Below are positions 43,783 to 53,973 of a stretch of 64,000 bases of DNA, in pieces. Numbering within the stretch: position 1 is the stretch's first letter; every line of letters begins with the position of its first letter. The position numbers and the translations under genes are program-made. Source of the DNA: SHZI01 sp963698405 (GTDB taxonomy: Bacteria > Pseudomonadota > Gammaproteobacteria > Steroidobacterales > GCA-2729495); contig CAVOQT010000004.1 of NCBI GenBank assembly GCA_963698405.1, forward strand, positions 1 through 64,000, given 5' to 3'. Below the pieces are notes generated by a model that saw only the letters and a program-made list of their open reading frames with translations, was not told the DNA's origin and ran no database searches.

Positions 43783-43846
43783 TTTCGACAGGGTTCGCGC
43801 GATACCGTGTTTTCCGGGCGTTGCGCTAATGGCAGTCTGATCCGGT

Positions 43847-44404
43847 TTACTTGAGCGCGTCGAGGTTCAGGCCGTCGAGGCCATCGATGCTGTGACGATT
43901 CTGTCTGGCAGCTTTTTCCCGTAGCTGTTCCGGTGACTTGCCGGCAACCGCCTGTGCAATTTCATTGCGCTGCCCGGTGTAGTCATAGAACGGCACACCC
44001 CAGCCGCAGGAGTCTGAAATGCGCTTCAGCGTGATACGGATGATGTTCCGGCATATGGGCTGTGGCGGGAAAGTCGCGAGCAGCGTCGCGAATTCCGGAT
44101 GGTTCCGTTCGATCACGGTGCCATGACCATGCAAACGCAGAATGCGCGGGGCACCCTCAAAAGCGCAGAACATGATGACGATGCGACCGTTCTCCTTCAG
44201 GTGAGCTACGGTTTCGATGCCGCTGCCACCGAGATCCACATAGGCAACCTCACGGGGTCCCAGGATGCGCAGGGTGTCGAGTCCCTTGGGCGAGCAGTTG
44301 ATGCTGCCGTCTGTGGCCAGCGGCGCGCTGGCAACGAAGAACATCTGTTGCTGGCGGATCCATGCCGCCATGTTCTCGTCTATCTGTTCAAACAGTCGTG
44401 CCAT
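43847..44404 (-). CDS. Pyridoxamine 5'-phosphate oxidase-family protein
   Basis: Split-barrel flavoprotein of 185 residues, similar to the PNPOx-like proteins that bind FMN or F420. Landmarks are FFVASAPLATDGSINCSPKG, VAYVDLGGSGIETVAHLKENGRI cut at its GSG core, and a C-terminal CGWGVPFYDYTGQRNE. ATG 44404 lies eight bases after the MBL gene stop, while the longer frame runs back through that gene. It is probably a general flavin-dependent reductase; true PdxH function is unlikely. Confidence 0.85.
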   Translation of the reverse strand: MARLFEQIDENMAAWIRQQQMFFVASAPLATDGSINCSPKGLDTLRILGPREVAYVDLGGSGIETVAHLKENGRIVIMFCAFEGAPRILRLHGHGTVIERNHPEFATLLATFPPQPICRNIIRITLKRISDSCGWGVPFYDYTGQRNEIAQAVAGKSPEQLREKAARQNRHSIDGLDGLNLDALK

Positions 44405-44411
44405 GATCCGG

Positions 44412-45077
44412 CTAAGCTTGAGGCGCAGCCGCCAGCGCCCGGTCGCCCACAAAGGGATTGCCTTGCCGTTCGCGTCCGAAGGTTGAGGTCGGGCCGTGGC
44501 CGGGGACAAAGGTGACATCTGTGCCGAGTGGCCAGAGCCTGCAGGTGATCGAGGCGATCAGCGTGGCGTGATCGCCGCCCGGAAAGTCGGTTCGGCCGAT
44601 GGAGCCGGCGAACAGCACGTCGCCGACGAAGCAGAGCTGCTCTGTTCTGCTGAAAAACACCACATGCCCCGGCGTGTGCCCCGGGCAGTGAAGGACCTCG
44701 AGCGTTTCGAGGCCGACCTGCACCTTGTCGCCTTGCTGCAGCCAGCGGTCTGGCTCAAATGTCTCTACCTGCGCGAAGCCGAAATTGCGGGCCTGGGCCG
44801 GCAACTGCTCGATCCAGTAGCGGTCGCCTTCGTGCGGACCTTCGATCGGCAGACTGAATTGTCTGGCGAGTTCTGCAGTGGCACCGGCGTGATCGATATG
44901 GGCGTGAGTCAGCAGGATCTTTGTCAGCTGTACAGCGTGCTCCTGTACGCCGGCAAGGATTTCATCCAGATCGCCACCCGGATCGATGACCGCCCCTTGC
45001 ATGGTTTCAGTACACCAGATGACCGAGCAGTTCTGTTGAAAAGCGGTAACCGGAACGATGAGAACCTGAAGACTCAT
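44412..45077 (-). CDS. MBL-fold metallohydrolase (GloB/YcbL-like)
   Basis: Metallo-beta-lactamase fold hydrolase of 221 residues. Zinc ligands are in LTHAHIDHAG and CPGHTPGHVVFF, with the bridging Asp in CFVGDVLFAGSIGRTDFPGG and a final His in FVPGHGP. The pattern is that of YcbL-type glyoxalase II-like enzymes, which hydrolyse thioesters such as S-lactoylglutathione. ATG 45077 overlaps the end of nnrS by four bases, so the two are co-translated. Confidence 0.9.
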   Translation of the reverse strand: MSLQVLIVPVTAFQQNCSVIWCTETMQGAVIDPGGDLDEILAGVQEHAVQLTKILLTHAHIDHAGATAELARQFSLPIEGPHEGDRYWIEQLPAQARNFGFAQVETFEPDRWLQQGDKVQVGLETLEVLHCPGHTPGHVVFFSRTEQLCFVGDVLFAGSIGRTDFPGGDHATLIASITCRLWPLGTDVTFVPGHGPTSTFGRERQGNPFVGDRALAAAPQA

Positions 45078-46279
45078 GACCGGCTCGCCAGACCGTTCGG
45101 CTGATCTGCGCGTGGCCGCGTCAGGATCGGCGCGTAGTGCCAGAGAAACAGGCTGAAACTCGCGATCCAGAGCAGCCCGGCGCCGGTGTAGGCGAGGGTG
45201 CTGCCCGTCGCGCTCAGCGGGCCAAAGGCCCTGACGAGCGCAGAAAAGCCGAGCAACACATAGGCCAGCTGGATGATGCGTGCTGCATGCAGGGGCCTCC
45301 CGGTGTGTCCCAGTGCCACGCGCGTCATCATGCCGAGGATGATGCCGCTGATGCCACCGATGGTCAGCGCATGCAGTGCGGCGGTTTCGGACAATGGCAG
45401 ACCCAGCGCGACAGCGCCGAGCAGCATGAAGCCGATAGCCAACCACAGGTAGGCGATATGCAGCACCAGCAGCAGTGGTTCAGCAGCGGTTGCCAGTCCG
45501 CGCCAGCCGGCCAGCCGCAGCAGATGGGCAATGCCGGCATTCATGCACAGCGCTGCGGTGACAATGCCGTCGGGCATGAGCGCTTGGCTGATTCCAGCCG
45601 CTGCGGTCAGCGGCATGATGCAGGTTTCCAGCCACGGCTTGATGCGCGGCAGATTGCTGACGCCGCGCATGCGCAGCCAGCTGCCAGTAAAGCCGGGGAT
45701 CACGCGGCCGCCGAGGACGGTGATCAGCACGGCGAGCAGGTAAACAAACAGGCGGGCCACGATGCGTTGCATATCGGCAGCAGATTCCTCGCTGAGGAGG
45801 CCGATTGCCGCCACATGGTAGAGAGCAGTAAATGCGGTCAGTGTCCAGACGATGGCCAGCACGCCATAGTTGCGCCGGTTGCGTGCGCCGACGATCTCAC
45901 GCGTGACCAGCAGGCCGAACAGCACCGGGAAAAGCAGGTCGAGCAGCATCGTCAGCGTTGCCGGCAGCAATCCGCTGTACAGCATCGCCGCCCTGCCACA
46001 CAACCAGGCCACGACCAGGCAGGCGAGCAACGGACCCCGGATGGGTGGTCGTCCGGTCCAGTTGGCTCCGGCGGTGAGAATGAATCCGGCCATTACCGCG
46101 CCGCCAAACCCGAGCCCCATCTCATGGGCATGCCAGAAGGTAGACCGGCTGGCCTGCACCGGCCATGGCGATCCGTTAATGGCCAGTAGCCACAGGGCCA
46201 TGCCCAGTACGGCCAATAGACCGGCCAGCAAAAAGAAGGGCCGGAAGCCATAGCTGAAAAAGGGGCTGGAGCGGAACAT
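45074..46279 (-). CDS. nnrS: NnrS family heme-copper membrane protein
   Basis: Integral membrane protein of 401 residues with about twelve helices. Family motifs are FFSYGFRPFFLLAG at the N-terminus, WHAHEMGLGFGGAVMAGFILTA cut around its HAHEMGFG core, and GGRVIPGFTGSWL. NnrS protects against nitrosative stress, binds heme and copper and is usually under NO-responsive control. No NnrR-type site was obvious in the leader. It heads a small leftward operon nnrS-MBL-PNPOx. Confidence 0.92.
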   Translation of the reverse strand: MFRSSPFFSYGFRPFFLLAGLLAVLGMALWLLAINGSPWPVQASRSTFWHAHEMGLGFGGAVMAGFILTAGANWTGRPPIRGPLLACLVVAWLCGRAAMLYSGLLPATLTMLLDLLFPVLFGLLVTREIVGARNRRNYGVLAIVWTLTAFTALYHVAAIGLLSEESAADMQRIVARLFVYLLAVLITVLGGRVIPGFTGSWLRMRGVSNLPRIKPWLETCIMPLTAAAGISQALMPDGIVTAALCMNAGIAHLLRLAGWRGLATAAEPLLLVLHIAYLWLAIGFMLLGAVALGLPLSETAALHALTIGGISGIILGMMTRVALGHTGRPLHAARIIQLAYVLLGFSALVRAFGPLSATGSTLAYTGAGLLWIASFSLFLWHYAPILTRPRADQPNGLASRS

Positions 46280-46439
46280 GGCCTATTGTCGCGTGCCTCG
46301 CCGGAATTGCCAAAGTAAACTCGTGTCACGATTGCAATAGCGAAGTCGCGTGTTTGCCTCAAGCCGGGCTGCGCGGCGCCGATAGCCTTCTGTGGAAATC
46401 CGGCCAGGCAATGGCCTTCATCGGCTTTGGGGAGTGACT

Positions 46440-47431
<992 letters not shown>

Positions 47432-47435
<4 letters not shown>

Positions 47436-48830
47436 CGGAACGATCTGATGCGGTAGTACTGCTTGGTGCGACAGGCGATCTTGCTCATCGCAAGATCTAT
47501 CCGGCACTGGCCGCGATGGTCAAACGCGGGTCATTGGATGTCCCGGTGATCGGCGTGGCGCGCTCCGGTTGGGGCCTGGAGCAGTTCCGGGATCGTGTCC
47601 GCGACAGCCTGGAAAAACGCACCGGTGATGCCGGCTCTCCAGCTGCCGGCAAGTTGATCGAGCAGTTGCGTTACGTGGATGGCGACTACCAGTCGCCGGA
47701 AACCTTTGCGCGTCTCAAGGAGGCGCTCAATGGTGCGAAGCGCCCGCTGTTCTATCTGGCAATTCCGCCCAGCCTGTTTGGGCCGGTGGTCAAGTTGCTG
47801 GGCGAGTCAGGCTGTGCCGAGAATGCCCGCGTGGTCGTCGAGAAACCCTTCGGTCGTGATTTCGCCTCGGCCAAAGAACTCAACCGGACGCTGCATCAGG
47901 TCTTTGACGAGCCTTCGATCTTCCGTATCGATCATTTTCTGGGCAAGGAGCCGGTGCAGAACCTGCTGTATTTCCGCTTTGCCAACTCCTTCCTCGAACC
48001 GATCTGGAACCGCAATTACGTCGAAAGCGTGCAGATCACCATGGCGGAGAAGATTGGCGTGGAAGGTCGCGGCAAGTTCTACGAGGAGGTTGGTGCGATA
48101 CGCGATGTCGTGCAGAATCACCTTGCTCGAAGTGGTGGCCAGCCTGGCGATGGATCCGCCGGTGGGCTACTGGGGTGAGGCGCAGCGTGACGAGCGCATC
48201 AAGGTGCTGCGCGCGATCAGCCCGTTTTCCGGGCAGAGTCTGGTGCGTGGACAGTACCGCGGATATCGCGGCGATACCGGTGTGGCGCCGGATTCTGAGG
48301 TTGAAACCTACGCAGCGATGCAACTCCATCTGAATTCGTGGCGCTGGCAGGGCGTGCCCTTCTTCATCCGTGCCGGCAAGTCGCTGCCGGTCACAGCCAC
48401 CGAGGTGATGGTGATTCTCAAGGCGCCACCGCAGCAGGTGTTCGATGAACCGGTGCCGCCGCAATCGAATTACTTCCGTTTCCGTCTGGGCCCGGATCAG
48501 GTGGCGATTGCAGCCGGCGCACGCACCAAGTCGCCGGGCGAGCGAATGGCTGGCGAGGAGGTGGAGCTCTACGTCTGCAATTCGACCAGCGAGGCGAAGG
48601 AAGCCTATGAACGACTGATCGGCGATGCGATGGGCGGCGATGCGACCCTGTTTGCGCGTGAGGACAGCGTGGAAGCGGCCTGGGCGATCTGCGATCCGAT
48701 CATCAATACCGGTGGACCGGTGTATCGCTACGAGCCGGGTAGCTGGGGTCCGCGCGAGGCCGACCGCATGGTTGCGGCATCCGGTGGCTGGTACAACCCC
48801 AGCCAGAACGGGATCGGCCGCGGCAGCTAG
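47432..48830 (+). CDS. zwf: Glucose-6-phosphate 1-dehydrogenase (frameshifted)
   Basis: First enzyme of the oxidative pentose phosphate branch. It starts with GTG 47432. Dinucleotide motif VVLLGATGDLAHRK and the active-site RIDHFLGKE are in the first frame, which is lost after AIRDVVQNHL near 48122. The C-terminal half (LLEVVASLAMDPP to the end at 48830) continues one base out of register. One extra base in CCTTG at 48121-48125 explains it: removing it restores HLLEVV and a normal protein of about 465 residues. The frame would otherwise close at 48178. Because gnd and pgl flank it intact, base-calling error is more likely than loss of function. Confidence 0.9.
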
Positions 48831-48853
48831 CCGCGCGGTTCCGGAAGGCAGGC

Positions 48854-49606
48854 ATGCGGCTGGAAGTCGAAAAGACCGTGGAGGAGGCGGCGGCTCTGGC
48901 TGCACGACTCATCGCCACGGTGCTCGGTATCGGTATCGCCCGCCGTACGCGTGCGACGCTGGCTTTGAGTGGCGGCAGTTCACCCGTGCCGATGTTGCGT
49001 GAACTGGTACGGCAGCCGCTGGACTGGACGGCGATTCATGTTTACCAGGTTGATGAGCGTGTTGTGGCACGCGGCGAAGCGGCGCGAAACCTCACCAGAA
49101 TCGAAGAGCTGCTGGTTGCCAATGGCCCCCTGCCGCACCGCAATCTGCATCCGATGTGGGTCGACCGAGCCGATCTGCTTAGCTCTGCGGCTGAGTACGC
49201 TACCGAGCTCGAACAGCTGGCTGGTACGCCCGCGGTTCTAGATGCAGTACACCTGGGGCTGGGAACGGACGGGCACACGGCTTCGTTGTTTGGCGGCGAT
49301 GCTGCCCTGAAGGTGAAAGACCGGGCAGTTGCGCTTACCGGCGAGCACCATGGTTACACGCGCATGACGCTGACCCTGCCGGTGATCAACCGCGCGCGCA
49401 GCATCATCTGGTTCGTTACGGGTGCTGACAAGGCAGGCGTGCTCGCTGACCTCTACGCCGGTGGGGCACCATTCCCGGCTGCTCGCGTCGCACGGGTACG
49501 CGCGGTAATCGTCGCTGACAGTGCAGCTGCGAAGGATGCCGGAGCCCCGAAACGACGACGCACAAAAGCGAAGTCGAAAGTAGTGCCGCTGCGCCGTCGT
49601 TCCTGA
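48854..49606 (+). CDS. pgl: 6-phosphogluconolactonase
   Basis: DevB/NagB-family lactonase of 250 residues hydrolysing 6-phosphogluconolactone. Landmarks are LALSGGSSPVPMLREL, VYQVDERVV and HLGLGTDGHTASLFGGD. The last 25 residues are rich in Lys/Arg (KRRRTKAKSK) and extend beyond the usual end of about 230. Third gene of the gnd-zwf-pgl operon, 23 bases after zwf. Confidence 0.95.
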   Translation: MRLEVEKTVEEAAALAARLIATVLGIGIARRTRATLALSGGSSPVPMLRELVRQPLDWTAIHVYQVDERVVARGEAARNLTRIEELLVANGPLPHRNLHPMWVDRADLLSSAAEYATELEQLAGTPAVLDAVHLGLGTDGHTASLFGGDAALKVKDRAVALTGEHHGYTRMTLTLPVINRARSIIWFVTGADKAGVLADLYAGGAPFPAARVARVRAVIVADSAAAKDAGAPKRRRTKAKSKVVPLRRRS

Positions 49607-49635
49607 GTCTTGATCGGCGACACTGACGTACCTGC

Positions 49636-50520
49636 ATGAACACTCCCACCTGTCTCATTACCGGCGCCACCGATGGCATCGGCAAGGCCACTGCGCAGGC
49701 GCTGGCGGAACGGGGCGTGCGGGTGATCCTGCACGGCCGCAATCCAGACAAGCTCGAGGCCACCGTCGAGCAGCTCCGTGCCGCTACCGGCAATGAGTCG
49801 TTGTCTGCTGTGCTGGCGGATTTCACATCCCTCGCCGAGGTGGCGGCGCTTGCTGATCGGGTTCGTACGGACTTTCCCGGACTCAATGTGCTTGTAAACA
49901 ATGCCGGGCTTCTCACCGATCACTGGCAGCCAAGTGCTGATGGTTTCGAGATGACTTTTGCGGTGAACTATCTCGCGCCATTCCTGCTGACGCTTTGCCT
50001 GCTGGATACCCTAAGGGGTAACGCGCCGGGCCGCATCGTGAATGTCGCATCGACGGCAATGGGTGGTGGAAAGGTCGATTTCGCCAACCTTGAGCTCAAG
50101 CATGCATTCGATGGTTGGCAGGCCTATGCCAACAGTAAGCTGATGAACGTGTTATTCAGTCATCACCTGGCCGGCCAGCTGGCCGGCAGCGGGATCGTAA
50201 GTAACTCTCTCTGTCCGGGGCTGATTGATACGAATTTCTTTCACACCAGCACGATCTTTGACGGCGGTGGCTATGAGCGCCTGAAACCCGGCATGCGACC
50301 GCCGCTGGAGGGCGCGCTGGTGCCTTTGTATCTGGCGACCGATCCGGAAGCGGAGCAGATCAATGGCGCTTTCTATATCCGCCAGGGGCGTGACGGCCGG
50401 TGCGCTGTGCCCCTCAATTGGGACCGGGCATCGGCGGCGGAATTGTGGGCGAAAAGCCTGGCCGCCGTGGGGCAATGGCTCGCGTCAACCGCTCACCAGC
50501 CGGCGCAAAGGTTCTGGTAA
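49636..50520 (+). CDS. Short-chain dehydrogenase/reductase
   Basis: Classical SDR of 294 residues, close to retinol-dehydrogenase-like members. TGATDGIG binds the cofactor, NNAG is structural, and the catalytic Ser (VNVASTA) and YANSK (Tyr, Lys) are intact. HGRN after the second strand suggests NADP preference. The C-terminal 12 codons overlap a decayed thioesterase gene on the other strand. The substrate is unknown. Confidence 0.92.
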   Translation: MNTPTCLITGATDGIGKATAQALAERGVRVILHGRNPDKLEATVEQLRAATGNESLSAVLADFTSLAEVAALADRVRTDFPGLNVLVNNAGLLTDHWQPSADGFEMTFAVNYLAPFLLTLCLLDTLRGNAPGRIVNVASTAMGGGKVDFANLELKHAFDGWQAYANSKLMNVLFSHHLAGQLAGSGIVSNSLCPGLIDTNFFHTSTIFDGGGYERLKPGMRPPLEGALVPLYLATDPEAEQINGAFYIRQGRDGRCAVPLNWDRASAAELWAKSLAAVGQWLASTAHQPAQRFW

Positions 50521-50771
50521 CGGTACTGACTTGCCGCTGGTGGGGTTGATCCATACTACTTTGGCGGTTCCTTCTGCATATAGCAGCTGATCGTCTTCCC
50601 GGCGCTTCTTGTCGCACGTTGCAGCGATAGCCGATCGTCTCCAGCCACTCAACGCGTGCCTGCTCCATGTGGCGAAAATAGACCGTGTTATTTGACGTGT
50701 TCGTAGGCATCCATGTCACCCCAGCGAATCGCCATATGGCTGACGTGAAGCAACTTGCGGGGGTGGCTCAT
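50485..50771 (-). pseudogene. Decayed 4HBT acyl-CoA thioesterase
   Basis: Read leftward from ATG 50771, the sequence encodes the N-terminus of a hotdog-fold thioesterase with the family signature AIRWGDMDAYEHV. It is interrupted by an extra A (T run 50691-50693) that creates a TAA stop; one base over, NNTVYFRHMEQARVEWLE continues. After TIGY the central part of the fold (about 45-50 residues) is missing, and the C-terminal end (EDDQLLYAEGTAKVVWIN to LVSG and a stop at 50485) follows in a third register. Frameshift plus internal deletion means no functional product. Intact relatives are about 140 residues. Confidence 0.8.
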
Positions 50772-50841
50772 GTTTCGCTGACAGAGCGAGAGTAGCGGGT
50801 ACCCGGATGGGGCCGCTTGCGATGCAAAGACTGTGCTGGAT

Positions 50842-51624
50842 CTATACGGCTGCTCGACGCCGGACGGCCGCCCGGCCCATCAGCAGACCGATGCCCGACA
50901 GGAGTCCCCACACACTGGCGGGCAGGGGTACGGCGTTGATCTGTGGCGTGACAGTGATGACGAAGTCCTTCTTGGCGATAAAGGCCACGCTCCCAGCCTC
51001 GCTGATCGCGATCAGCGAGTTGTCGATGACGATATCGGCAAGCGTCACCACATCGGCCTCGCCAAAGCCCCTGTCCATCAGGCCCTGGCTCAGGTTGATC
51101 GCCAAACCGGCAGTCCACGCGGTCAGAAATTCGCTGCCGCTACTCAGGTCATCCGTGAAGTAACTGACTTCAGAAACGGTGAAGGGTGTAATAGCGACCT
51201 CGTTGACTTCGCTGACGGTGACAAACATTCGCGCACCGCCGATAACGCTGGTGCCAGCGGTGCCGTTGCCGATCAGCGTGTAGTCACCGAATTCACGAAG
51301 GCCGATCTGGCGAAAGCCCCAGGATACCGGGCCGGTACTTTCGATACGGAAATTCAGCTGACCATCAGTGATGTCAGCCTGCCCGGAGGTTGCACTTGCA
51401 GTGAACGATGTCGGATTGAAATCCAGGCCAACGGAGAAGGCCGAGGGACTGCCGAACAGTGGAACCGCATCGGTGCCTGACGATTCGATGATATTCGTGA
51501 AGGCGAGCGGTAGCGCCTGCAGGTTGCCGTAGTTGATTGCAGCGGCCCCGGCAGTCGTGGATGCGGCAATGCCCAGCAATGTGCAGATGCTGGCAAACAG
51601 GATACTGCGGGCAAATGGGCGCAT
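50842..51624 (-). CDS. VPLPA-CTERM sorted exported protein
   Basis: Exported protein of 260 residues: signal peptide 1-27 (ending AGA) and, at the C-terminus, the exosortase sorting signal VPLPASVWGLLSGIGLL followed by a basic tail (RRRAAV). The middle is a low-complexity beta-rich region with many Thr, Ser, Gly and no cysteine, like other PEP-CTERM surface proteins. Such proteins are cleaved by an exosortase and released or anchored to the surface or polysaccharide matrix. No exosortase gene lies in the window. Single-gene unit. Confidence 0.87.
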   Translation of the reverse strand: MRPFARSILFASICTLLGIAASTTAGAAAINYGNLQALPLAFTNIIESSGTDAVPLFGSPSAFSVGLDFNPTSFTASATSGQADITDGQLNFRIESTGPVSWGFRQIGLREFGDYTLIGNGTAGTSVIGGARMFVTVSEVNEVAITPFTVSEVSYFTDDLSSGSEFLTAWTAGLAINLSQGLMDRGFGEADVVTLADIVIDNSLIAISEAGSVAFIAKKDFVITVTPQINAVPLPASVWGLLSGIGLLMGRAAVRRRAAV

Positions 51625-51802
51625 GGTGCTCTCCTTCGCAGGGGGGTATTTGTTTTCGGATAGGCCCGGCGAAACATCAGCTTAGTCCTCTTTTTCGTCG
51701 GGTGGAAGGCCCGGGCCGATTTCAGGCTCGCTTTGTTTCCGCAGGGTAGGGACCGAGCGTGAGCGGTAGTCCGACCGCGACCTCATCCTGACAGAGACGG
51801 GA

Positions 51803-52294
51803 CTAAGGCTTGCGAAGCTCCAGTGCGCGTGGTCGGCCATCGGCGGTGGCCTGATACCAGACCGTGTGGTCGTCTTTGACTGCCCGCCATGCGGCGAGCG
51901 GGTTGGCTGTTTCGATCTGGAAGCTGTCAAAGCCGCAGCGTTGCATGTAGTTGAGTTGTTCCTGCAGCACGTCACCGATGGCGCGCAGCTCACCACTGTA
52001 GGCAAAGCGTTCGCGCAGCATGCGTGCATGCGTGTAAGCGCGGCCATCGCGGAATTTCGGAAACTCCAGGGCCACGACGGCAAAGTGGCTGAGATCGGCA
52101 GCAATCAGCGCTGGTGGCTGGTCGCTCTGCAGGCAAATACCGAGTGGCTGTCCACTCGCCAGCAGTGCCTTACGCTGGTGCTGCCACTGTTCCAGACTGA
52201 CCAGCACAGCCTGGTCAGCGGGAGCTGTTTCAAGTGCCCGCGCATCGAGATAGATGTCGTCGATGAGTTGACCGTTGCGGATCAGGGCCATCAC
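51803..52294 (-). CDS. DUF934 protein of sulfite reductase operon
   Basis: Protein of 163 residues of the DUF934 family, which almost always lies beside assimilatory sulfite reductase genes in proteobacteria. Family landmarks are LICLQSDQ-type strand, VALEFPKFRDGRAYTHARMLRER cut at FRDGR, and YMQRCGFDSFQI. The exact role is undefined; an accessory role in sulfate/sulfite reduction is inferred from position. It overlaps cysI by four bases. The cysH gene that often follows is absent. Confidence 0.88.
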   Translation of the reverse strand: MMALIRNGQLIDDIYLDARALETAPADQAVLVSLEQWQHQRKALLASGQPLGICLQSDQPPALIAADLSHFAVVALEFPKFRDGRAYTHARMLRERFAYSGELRAIGDVLQEQLNYMQRCGFDSFQIETANPLAAWRAVKDDHTVWYQATADGRPRALELRKP

Positions 52295-53973
52295 GCCACC
52301 TCGCGCCGGTGTGCGGTGCTGTCGCCATAGACCGCTTCCCGGAACGGGTCGATGCCGACACGACGATAGGTGTCGAGGAAGCGTTCGCCATCAGTTCGCA
52401 AGCTCTTGTAACGCGCGACCAGTGCCTCGATGGCCGCGGGCACCTCCGCTGCGGGAATGCCGCGGCCCAGCCGGTCGCCCAGTGCGGCGTCTTCTGCCGA
52501 TGAGCCGCCGAGTGTCAACTGGTAGAACTCCTGGCCATTTTTCTCCACGCCGAGAATGCCAATGTGTCCCACATGATGATGGCCGCAGGCGTTCATGCAG
52601 CCGGAGATATTGATGGTCAGCTCGCCGATGTCCTGCAAGGCAGCAGCATCCACGAAGTGCTTGCTGATGTCCTGTGCGACCGGAATCGCCCGGGCGTTGG
52701 CGAGTGAGCAGAAATCAAGTCCGGGGCAGGCGATGATATCGGTCAGTGTGCCCACGTTCGGAGTCGCCAGCGACAGGCTGGCAAGTTCTGTCCAGAGTGC
52801 GTACAGGTCTTTCTGCCGGACATCCGTGAAGACCAGATTCTGCCGGTGCGATACCCGCAGTTCACCGAGACTGAAGCGGTCTGCCAGATCTGCGACGCGG
52901 TCCATCTGGTCGGCGGTCAGGTCGCCGGGTGCGATGCCGGGTGACTTCAGCGACAGATTGACGATCGCGTAGCCGGGGCTTCGGTGTTCGATGATATTGG
53001 CGCTATACCATGCACCAAATGCCGGCTCTGCCTTGCGCTGCTTGCTCAGTGAATCGGTCTCGTCAGGCAGGGTCTCCCAGACTGGTGGCTGGAAGTAGGC
53101 AGTAATTCGTGCAATTTCTGCTGGATCAACGCTGAGCAGGGGACTGGCCTTGATCTGCGCCCATTCCTCATCGACCAGGCGGCGGAACTCGTCGATACCG
53201 AGTGCGTTCACCTGAATCTTGATGCGTGCCTTGTTCGGGTTGTCGCGCCGGCCACCGAGGTTGTAGATGCGCAATATCGCTTCGAGGTAGGAAAACAGAT
53301 CTTCCTTGGCCAGCCAGTCACGGATGGTGAGACCGACGTAGGGCGTGCGTCCCTGTCCGCCCCCCACGATGACTTCGAAGCCGATCACGCCGTCGGCATT
53401 GCGCCGCAGATAGAGGCCGACATCATGGAACTTGACGGCGGCACGGTCACTGGCTGCGCCCGTGACGGCGATCTTGAACTTGCGCGGCAGATAGCCGAAC
53501 TCCGGATGCAGTATCGACCATTGCCTGATCAACTCGCACCACGGCCGCGGGTCTTCAATCTCGTCCTGCGCCCGCCCGGCAAACTGGTCTGCGGTGATAT
53601 TGCGTACGCAGTTGCCAGAGGACTGCATGGTGTTCATTTCGACCTCGGCGAGCTCCGCCAGGACATCCGGTGCTTCATCCAGCCTGATCCAGTTGAACTG
53701 GATGTTCTGGCGGGTGGTGAAGTGACCAAAATCCCGGTCGTAACGACGGGCAATAACCGCAAGCTTGCGCAATTGCCGTGATGACAGGCAACCGTAGGGC
53801 ACGTTGATGCGCAGCATGTAGGCGTGCAGCTGCAGATACAGACCGTTGGGCAGCCGCAGCGGCTTGAACTGGTCCTCGGTGATATCGCCTGCCAGGCGTC
53901 GTTGTACCTGGCGCCTGAAGGTCGCAACGCGCTCGGCTACCAGAGTGTGATCGAATTCGTCGTAGCGATACAT
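52291..53973 (-). CDS. cysI: Nitrite/sulfite reductase, hemoprotein beta-component
   Basis: Siroheme enzyme of 560 residues that reduces sulfite to sulfide (six electrons). The [4Fe-4S]-siroheme ligands lie in CPGLDFCSLANAR and SGCMNACGHH, the standard pair of cysteine motifs; the N-terminal half contains FTTRQNIQFNWIRL and NVRNIT-type repeats (SGNCVRNITAD). DUF2849 upstream and DUF934 downstream favour the sulfite reductase assignment over nitrite reductase. It probably takes electrons from ferredoxin or a separate flavoprotein, since no cysJ is present. Confidence 0.92.
   Translation of the reverse strand: MYRYDEFDHTLVAERVATFRRQVQRRLAGDITEDQFKPLRLPNGLYLQLHAYMLRINVPYGCLSSRQLRKLAVIARRYDRDFGHFTTRQNIQFNWIRLDEAPDVLAELAEVEMNTMQSSGNCVRNITADQFAGRAQDEIEDPRPWCELIRQWSILHPEFGYLPRKFKIAVTGAASDRAAVKFHDVGLYLRRNADGVIGFEVIVGGGQGRTPYVGLTIRDWLAKEDLFSYLEAILRIYNLGGRRDNPNKARIKIQVNALGIDEFRRLVDEEWAQIKASPLLSVDPAEIARITAYFQPPVWETLPDETDSLSKQRKAEPAFGAWYSANIIEHRSPGYAIVNLSLKSPGIAPGDLTADQMDRVADLADRFSLGELRVSHRQNLVFTDVRQKDLYALWTELASLSLATPNVGTLTDIIACPGLDFCSLANARAIPVAQDISKHFVDAAALQDIGELTINISGCMNACGHHHVGHIGILGVEKNGQEFYQLTLGGSSAEDAALGDRLGRGIPAAEVPAAIEALVARYKSLRTDGERFLDTYRRVGIDPFREAVYGDSTAHRREVA

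Noticed and set aside
45137..46189. 350-codon rightward frame opposite nnrS
   Set aside because: Gln/His/Ala-rich antisense artefact; NnrS on the other strand is clear.
48115..48130. Programmed frameshift in zwf
   Set aside because: No slippery heptamer, no stimulatory structure seen, and no precedent for this gene; an extra base is simpler.
51682..51806. CTTAGTCC / GGACTAAG inverted repeat around the gap after the sulfite reductase operon
   Set aside because: Eight-base arms about 110 bases apart are expected by chance, and no mobile element features lie between them.
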